A model generated the notes under the pieces. The model was not told the origin of the DNA and did no database searches. It worked only from the letters and a program-made list of their open reading frames with translations. A stretch of DNA of 6,932 nt from Bacillota bacterium (lineage in GTDB: Bacteria > Bacillota > Clostridia > Lachnospirales > Lachnospiraceae): positions 1 to 6,932 of the forward strand of contig JAEWWQ010000445.1 of NCBI GenBank assembly GCA_023458855.1, in the 5' to 3' direction. Shown in pieces: positions 5,264-6,932 of the stretch (positions are counted from its first letter, which is position 1; each line of letters opens with the position of its first letter). The position numbers and the translations under genes were made by a program.

Positions 5264-5860
5264 CTAAATTCTGTTGATCAGCATTTTTTTCATTTGTTCT
5301 AATGCCTTTCCTCTGTGACTGGTCTCGTTTTTCTGCTCCATTGTGAGTTCCGCAGCCGTACAGCCATATTCCGGTATATAGAAAATGGGATCGTACCCAA
5401 ACCCGTTCATTCCTTTTTCTTCATAACCAATACATCCTTCCAGGGAAGCCTCCGTTGTAAGGATATCACCACTCGGAAACACCGCAGCGATTGCGCATAC
5501 AAATCTGGCGGTTCTCTGTTCGGTCGGAACCCCCTTTAAACGTTCGATCAGATTTGCATTTTTGATTTTATAAGATGTGTCCTCTCCCATGTACCTGGCT
5601 GAATATATCCCCGGCTCCTTATTTAAGAAATCTATTTCAAGCCCTGAGTCATCAGCCAATACAATTTCTCCGCAGATCTCTGATACCGTTTTTGCCTTCA
5701 GTACCGCATTCTCCTCGAATGTCTTCCCATTTTCTTCAATATTTACTTCAATTCCTGCCTGCTTCAGGGACAGTACCTCAACATCCATGTCCGCCAGAAT
5801 CATGCGTATTTCTTTCATTTTTCCTTCATTACCCGTTGCAAATACTATTCTTCTACTCAT
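5264..5860 (-). CDS. rdgB: XTP/dITP pyrophosphatase (RdgB/HAM1 family)
   Basis: This is a 198-residue enzyme of the Ham1/ITPase family, full length. It hydrolyses non-canonical purine nucleotides (dITP, ITP, XTP) to monophosphate and pyrophosphate, keeping them out of DNA and RNA in the cytoplasm. Diagnostic motifs are all present: FATGNEGKMKEI (7-18) for phosphate contact, FEENAVLKA (48-56), LADDSGLEID (68-77) with the catalytic and Mg2+-binding acidic pair Asp70-Asp71, PGIYSARY (83-90), GFGYDPIF (153-160) for base recognition, and the C-terminal SHRGKAL (181-187). The ATG at 5858-5860 has AGGCAGGA a few bases upstream. It lies 19 bases after the amidase-like gene and 45 before the YfcE-like gene, so the three are probably one operon. 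Confidence 0.97.
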   Translation of the reverse strand: MSRRIVFATGNEGKMKEIRMILADMDVEVLSLKQAGIEVNIEENGKTFEENAVLKAKTVSEICGEIVLADDSGLEIDFLNKEPGIYSARYMGEDTSYKIKNANLIERLKGVPTEQRTARFVCAIAAVFPSGDILTTEASLEGCIGYEEKGMNGFGYDPIFYIPEYGCTAAELTMEQKNETSHRGKALEQMKKMLINRI

Positions 5861-5879
5861 TTTTTCCTGCCTGATTTTA

Positions 5880-6893
5880 TCATTCCTGCATATTTAAGAC
5901 ACTGTATGCATCCATAATCCCATTATAGATACCTTCTGCAATCTTATCTACATAGCTTTTGTCCTCCAGAAGCTCCTTTTCCTGTTTATTTGACAGATAT
6001 CCTGCCTCAATAACCGAGACAGGTACCGATGCATCATTAACAAGAATCCGGTTTGCATCTGCAGGCACTAGACCTCTGGCTGCGCTTCCCGTTTCTTTAC
6101 ATACATTTTTTTCCATAATGTCTGCCAGATCAACACTGCTTAACAGCGGAATAAAAAAGCTTGCATTGTAAACTGTCTGTATTCCATGCTCCGCCGGATC
6201 TTCCGTTTCGTTATTGACACGAATGCTAATAAACATATCTGCTTTTGACAGGTTCGCCAGCGCCACACGTTTCTCCTTTGACGGATTACTTGCATCAAGC
6301 CTTGTATAATACACTTTTATATCTGTCTGATCTAATTTTTCTTTTAGACTTTTTACAATTGAAAGCGGAATATCTCCATGTGCATTATCTGCATCCACTA
6401 CAACAATTTTATCGTATTGCTCTCTCGGAGGACTGAATTCTAAATATAATATATTATTTTTACAAAATGCATTATGTTCATACAAGCCTGACAATTGCAA
6501 TTGTAATTTTGTCTTCCCCTTATGATAGCTGCACAGAATCTTATCTATATAATTGCTGTTTCCTGTAATTCTGTTATTTTCATAGAAACCTTCTCCAAGC
6601 CCATCAATTGTAATGTACAGCTGCTGTTCCACATAATTTGCCTCCAGAATCAGGTGTTCCTCTGTGATATCTGCTGATAAAGGAATACATAGATATTCCT
6701 TCTCATTCTCATCGGGTGCAATGGCAAGTTCCTTTGTATCTTTTTCCTTCTCCGTTTCTGTTTCCTGCCGGGCAGCAAGTGGTTCCGCTTCCTCAACTTT
6801 TAAATAAAAAGCGGCATATAGCATTACCCCCATCGCAATCACAAAAAAAATCACGCTGCTAATCGCCATATGTTTCATTAATTTATCATACAT
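5880..6893 (-). CDS. Membrane-anchored amidase_3-like protein, probably without zinc site
   Basis: This is a 337-residue protein with a single N-terminal membrane helix (about 9-30) and no cleavage site, so it is likely anchored with the rest outside. A Glu/Lys-rich linker (about 33-66) leads to a beta-rich domain (about 67-155) resembling an AMIN-like module. The C-terminal part (about 160-333) follows the N-acetylmuramoyl-L-alanine amidase pattern: KIVVVDADNAHG, VYYTRLDASNPSKEKRVALANLSKADMFISI, and VIEAGYLSNKQEKELLED with Glu296 in the place of the catalytic Glu. Residues expected to bind zinc look replaced: the DPGHGG motif reads DADNAH (167-172) and SIHAN reads SIRVN (Arg225). It may bind or regulate peptidoglycan rather than cut it; this is inference. 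The ATG at 6891-6893 has AGGGATT upstream. A TATAAA at 6910-6915 could be the -10, with its -35 at the window edge or beyond. Confidence 0.82.
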   Translation of the reverse strand: MYDKLMKHMAISSVIFFVIAMGVMLYAAFYLKVEEAEPLAARQETETEKEKDTKELAIAPDENEKEYLCIPLSADITEEHLILEANYVEQQLYITIDGLGEGFYENNRITGNSNYIDKILCSYHKGKTKLQLQLSGLYEHNAFCKNNILYLEFSPPREQYDKIVVVDADNAHGDIPLSIVKSLKEKLDQTDIKVYYTRLDASNPSKEKRVALANLSKADMFISIRVNNETEDPAEHGIQTVYNASFFIPLLSSVDLADIMEKNVCKETGSAARGLVPADANRILVNDASVPVSVIEAGYLSNKQEKELLEDKSYVDKIAEGIYNGIMDAYSVLNMQE

Positions 6894-6932
6894 GATAATC
6901 CCTGTCTTTTTTATAGGTTAGTTTTTCTTAGG

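Noticed and set aside
5315..5897. Plus-strand frames of 74, 99 and 106 aa within rdgB
   Set aside because: They are shadows of the RdgB coding sequence, with compositions unlike real proteins.

Overview
The window looks like a chromosomal segment of a low-GC Gram-positive anaerobe in the class Clostridia, most like a Lachnospiraceae member. The basis is AT-rich DNA, AGGAG-type ribosome binding sites, near-consensus sigma-A promoters on the tRNA genes, seven tRNA genes that all lack an encoded CCA, and family-level resemblance of the proteins. The species cannot be named from the sequence. Almost everything lies on the minus strand; the only plus-strand gene is a 65-residue small protein.

Layout from left to right: (1) 1-869, minus, the N-terminal 289 residues of an Mbeg1-like (DUF2974) serine hydrolase that runs off the left edge. 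(2) 1030-1227, plus, a small acidic protein of unknown function, divergent from (1) and convergent with (3); a strong hairpin lies at 1249-1297. (3) 1312-2085, minus, a NYN/PIN-type ribonuclease domain joined to an OST-HTH/LOTUS RNA-binding domain, with its own TATAAT box. (4) 2244-2323, minus, tRNA-Leu(UAG) with a consensus promoter and a strong terminator. (5) 2409-3779, minus, a MATE-family efflux transporter with no visible terminator before the tRNA-Leu promoter. (6) 3853-4673, minus, a six-gene tRNA operon transcribed Pro-Gly-Arg-His-Gln-Lys from a perfect TTGACA-17-TATAAT promoter and closed by an intrinsic terminator. Between tRNA-Lys and that terminator lie two tandem 52/53-bp repeats that contain a copy of the tRNA-Lys 3' end. 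(7) 4739-6893, minus, a three-gene cluster: a membrane-anchored amidase_3-like protein, then rdgB (XTP/dITP pyrophosphatase), then a YfcE-family metallophosphoesterase.

The gene functions are mostly housekeeping: tRNA supply, nucleotide-pool sanitation (RdgB, next to YfcE as in many Firmicutes), envelope (amidase-like protein, MATE pump) and RNA metabolism (NYN-LOTUS protein). The least ordinary points are the tandem tRNA-Lys-derived repeat array in the operon trailer and the amidase-like protein, whose expected zinc-binding residues appear to be replaced. I see no phage, insertion sequence or CRISPR array, and no clear new system; the repeat array is the best candidate for a second look.
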